A stretch of DNA of 64,000 nucleotides, taken from assembly GCA_013398275.1 (NCBI GenBank), contig VZSE01002880.1, positions 490,876-554,875 on the forward strand, given 5' to 3'. Positions 60,844 through 64,000 of the stretch are shown here, one piece after another (the stretch's first letter is position 1; the number at the start of each line of letters is the position of its first letter). The position numbers and the translations under genes were made by a program. The stretch is from Promerops cafer. Its lineage: Eukaryota; Chordata; Aves; Passeriformes; Nectariniidae. The notes under the pieces are model-generated. The model worked only from the letters and a program-made list of their open reading frames with translations. It did not search any database and was not told the DNA's origin.

Positions 60844-62944
60844 TCCACAGCTTTTCTTGCTGTTGCCTGAAGGACGCTGAGGTCACCAGGAGCTGTGTTA
60901 GTGGGCCAAGTGCTGACAAAGCAGGATGCAGAGGGCCTGCACACACGTGCTTGTGTACCCACATCCATCCCTTTCTGCTCCAGGGGAAGGAGGCCCAGCA
61001 GACCTTCCCTGAGCAGGCAGCTGGGAGAAGCAAATAGTTACTTGACCCCTCTTTACCATACCAGGGCTGTCCTCATTTGTGTGAGGGACCTGGTTCAGAT
61101 CAACTCACAGAGCCCTGGGATGGCAAAGGAAGACTCAAGGGTGAGAAAGCAGGGACTGACAAGTTTAATTTAAAACTGAAGTAATGTGGAAGCTTCATGT
61201 TTATCCCCATTCCCTTCTCTTCCTGACCTCACCCTTTTCTCATACTTCTTCTCGCTCTGCTCCTGTCACTACTTGACTCTAGAAAATGTGGACTGTAGAG
61301 CAAAATTCAAACCTTAAGGAGACAGAGGTAGTTTTATCTCAGTTTACATACAGTGCTGGACCAGAAAGATTTTGCTGCATCCTAGAACAGGAATGGGGAC
61401 AAATGAGCTCACCATTCCCTACGTCAAACATCAGACTTTGCACATTCTTTGGAGACTTCTGAGCAGCAGCAAGCACAAAAGCTGCATAGTTCAGCTCGTA
61501 CAAAGGCCAAATTCTTCCCTCTTTGCACCACTATGTTATGCCAAATGTACCTCAAGGACTTCTAGATTATTTTCTACTTTTCTGTAAGTAAGTGTGTATC
61601 TTTCTTTCCTTTCAGTGAGTTTGTGGAGAATGGAGAATGAGGGTGTGACTGCTTTTACAGATAGCATTCTTGTTCTGGTGTTGTCTCATGTGAAGTGAAT
61701 GGAAAAAATTGAGCAATTTTTCTGAAGAAATAAAATAATGCTAAAATTCAATACTCAAGAATCCAAGCTACCAAAGGCATTTCACACGTACCAGTAACAA
61801 CTCACTGGTGTGTAAAAAGTGCTTAACGAAAATTTAATCCTGAAGGTTTAATCCTAAATCAGCAGGGCAAACTTAAGAAACTTTTCAATAGTATTAATTT
61901 CACAAAACGAAAATGTAAACATACTTCCAGCCCACCACCTCTGATCCTACTAAACTCTGTTGGACTGAGAGAAACTGCACAGAGTAAGTCTATCACACCA
62001 GCACCTGAGGCTATCTGATGTACAAAGGCTTCTCTTAAAAAAAATAGATCAAACTCAGAGGGGAAAATAAAAATCATTTTAGCATCAACTCATCCCATAA
62101 AGGAGGAGAGGATAAAATCCTGAACAAGTCAGCCAAAGCATCAACAAAATAAAGATTTTACTTGAGGAGTAATGGATGCCATGTCATTGGATGCCATTCA
62201 TTTATTTGGTAGGGGGTGAGAGATGTGACGTGGTATTTAATAACCCCACAGGCTGCAACCAAAGAATTTCTCATCTTTGTCATCTCTAAAATCTCATGCC
62301 TCTTATGGGATCTGCCCTAGTGTCAGAGAAAAACTGTCTCTTGTCACTATTTCCAAAGTTACTCTTAGATATACCTAAATATTTATTTATTGTCCCACAG
62401 TCAGAACTGCAGTCTTGCAAAATCCAGGCTGGCTTACACTAGAGGGATGTAAATCCTCTCCTGCTCAGAGCTTATCAAACACATGGAATGGGAATTTTCA
62501 TTTGAGGAATATTTACTTGTTAGCATAAGCAATTTGTTTCTATTTTTGTGTCTACAAAGTTGGTTTTCAGCATGTAATGATTAATAAAAAAAACTTTGAA
62601 AGACATGTTTTTGATATTTTTTTAAAATTTATTTTTAGTGTGGATAATACCAACATTTTTTCCTTTTGCTTATCAGTTTAAGTGTTTCCCATTTTACTGA
62701 TAAATCAAGAAAAAAAAGAGTGACTTCTGCCTCTGTAAAAAAAAGCCCTTTGAATCCAGTGGACTGTACACAAATGCTCCATGTATTTTAAGATCCTTTT
62801 TCAACCACTTCCACTGATATTGTTGGATGCCAGTATTGCAAAGTGCATTCTCACCATCTCTGTGGTGTTCTCAGACAGCCTGTATTTTGCCATAAAATGC
62901 TTGAATTTCTAAATGCCACTCTGATTTTTTTTCTTGCACCAGAT
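60844..62944. other. Intergenic, nothing else recognised
   Basis: About 2.1 kb of AT-rich DNA apart from copy 2 of the 41-bp repeat. No exon recognised. Confidence 0.55.
62058..62098 (+). repeat. 41-bp dispersed direct repeat, copy 2
   Basis: Second copy, 1981 bp from the first, same orientation, one mismatch. It follows an A-rich run with AAACTCA and is followed by unrelated TAAAGGAGGA. Confidence 0.92.
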
Positions 62945-63160
62945 GCAAAACCAGTGGTTGGACACCTGCATTCATTTGGACATTCAGATAGAGTTTATTA
63001 CCATGTAATCAAAGCTAATTTACACCATTTGAGCCATGAAGCATCACTAGTGGTCAACACTCCAGCACAAGCTAATGCAAATTATCCAGGAAAGGCCTTG
63101 TTAGACAAACCATATTTCCAACAGAGGCAGATGCATTGGGAGTCCTGGTTTCATGGAAGG
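62945..63160. promoter_or_regulatory. Candidate conserved non-coding element F
   Basis: Contains a perfect octamer ATGCAAAT (63075-63082) in the context GCTAATGCAAATTATCC, plus ATCAAAGCTAATTTAC and GATAGAGTTTATTACC. It lies in a 128-codon plus-strand frame that shows no recognisable domain, so I read it as non-coding. Confidence 0.3.
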
Positions 63161-64000
63161 TGGGTAACCTCTTTAAGCAAAGAAACAGCAGCATCTGACT
63201 TTGTTCAGGCTCCCATTCCAAAGCCCTGACACCATGCTTGCTGCTTCCAAAAGTCAGAAATCCCAATAAAAGTAGTATGCATATAAAAATTCTAACAAGT
63301 AATACCTTAAATTCCTTATTTCACTCTGTCTTCAAGCAGAAGAGGTTTGGTTGCAAGGAAAGCAGCCCATACAAATTTGCACGTGTGTGTGTCTCCAATG
63401 CTTGTGCAGCACAGCCTGCTGATGTGTACCATTCAGTTAATAAACCTTCCCATGTGCTAGCCAGGGGTTTATAAAATTCTGGAAAGACCTCCAGCGTGGC
63501 AGCAGAACTGGCTGGAAAGACTTAGGGCCAATCCACTGGAGCATTTTCCCCACACATACATTCCTGCAGCCTCCTCTGCCTCTCACCCCCTTGACCACAT
63601 TCACCCCCACTGGCCCTTTGCCTTTGACCTCTCTCTGCCACTGCCTCCGATTTTGTATTTGTTTTCTGAGGACCTATTATCAATCACTTTTAAGTACCCT
63701 TAAGCAGGACGTTTAAAATGTGAAAGTACTAGATCCTTCCATGCAAAGAAATTAGTGGTTGTAGGCAAGGCATAGCTTGTGTCCCTTAAGGCAGCAAAGC
63801 CAGAAAAAATAATAGTATATTATAAAATATCTTTTTTAAAAGTATAAAATAAAAATAACTTTAAAAGTTTTGCATGTTTTAGCTGCCAAAAAAAGAAAAA
63901 CAAAGGCAAAAGAAAGAAGTTCCTGTACGTGTTGCAGTTGCCAGAAGTTGTATGAGGTTTGGAGTGCCTCACACCAAAGTTACCCACTTTGATAACCCAC
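63161..64000. other. Intergenic right edge, nothing recognised
   Basis: About 840 bp to the end of the window, with no gene or repeat recognised. Confidence 0.55.

Noticed and set aside
25331..64000. Expected neighbours of PRMT3 (HTATIP2, DBX1)
   Set aside because: I looked for their recognisable protein motifs among the open frames and saw none; short exons could be missed, but nothing supports a call.

Overview
The window looks like ordinary nuclear DNA from a bird. The repeats are almost all CR1 retroposon fragments, recognised by their 3' ends reading like CCTTCCAAC...ATTCTATGATTCTA. There is one solo retroviral LTR and no Alu, L1 or other mammalian repeat. Coding sequence is sparse, short exons lie in long AT-rich introns, and a CpG-rich promoter holds a run of N. 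No bacterial-type operon, CRISPR array, tRNA or rRNA was seen, and most open frames are chance.

Left part (1 to about 24.1 kb): the 5' portion of one gene on the minus strand, PRMT3 (protein arginine N-methyltransferase 3). Eight internal coding exons were resolved to the base, each with AG/GT splice sites and matching phases. Together they give 273 codons, covering about human residues 56-328. They run from the second half of the C2H2 zinc finger, through the linker and coiled region, to the SAM-binding core and the start of the double-E loop. The 3' exons lie beyond the left edge. The first coding exon is damaged by a 34-N gap (23967-24000) in the CpG island.

Immediately upstream of PRMT3 (24.3-25.3 kb) an old CR1 is split by a 770-bp solo LTR. 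The LTR has a 4-bp target-site duplication, and its TATA box and poly(A) signal point the same way as PRMT3.

Right part (25.3-64 kb): no gene was recognised. It holds a long CR1 piece (26.2-27.1 kb), several shorter CR1 fragments, microsatellites, a polypurine tract, a 17-bp tandem repeat, and two pairs of near-identical ~40-bp direct repeats 1-2 kb apart. Several stretches are rich in homeodomain, POU, forkhead or PBX/MEIS-type motifs and read like conserved non-coding enhancers. In human, PRMT3 is followed upstream by HTATIP2 and then the developmental gene DBX1. A regulatory desert here would fit that order, but this is inference; no exon of either gene was found.

No convincing new molecular system is present. 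The items most worth checking are the LTR next to the PRMT3 promoter, the collapsed first exon, the paired ~40-bp duplications, a 259-codon open frame at 27.9-28.7 kb and the candidate enhancers.
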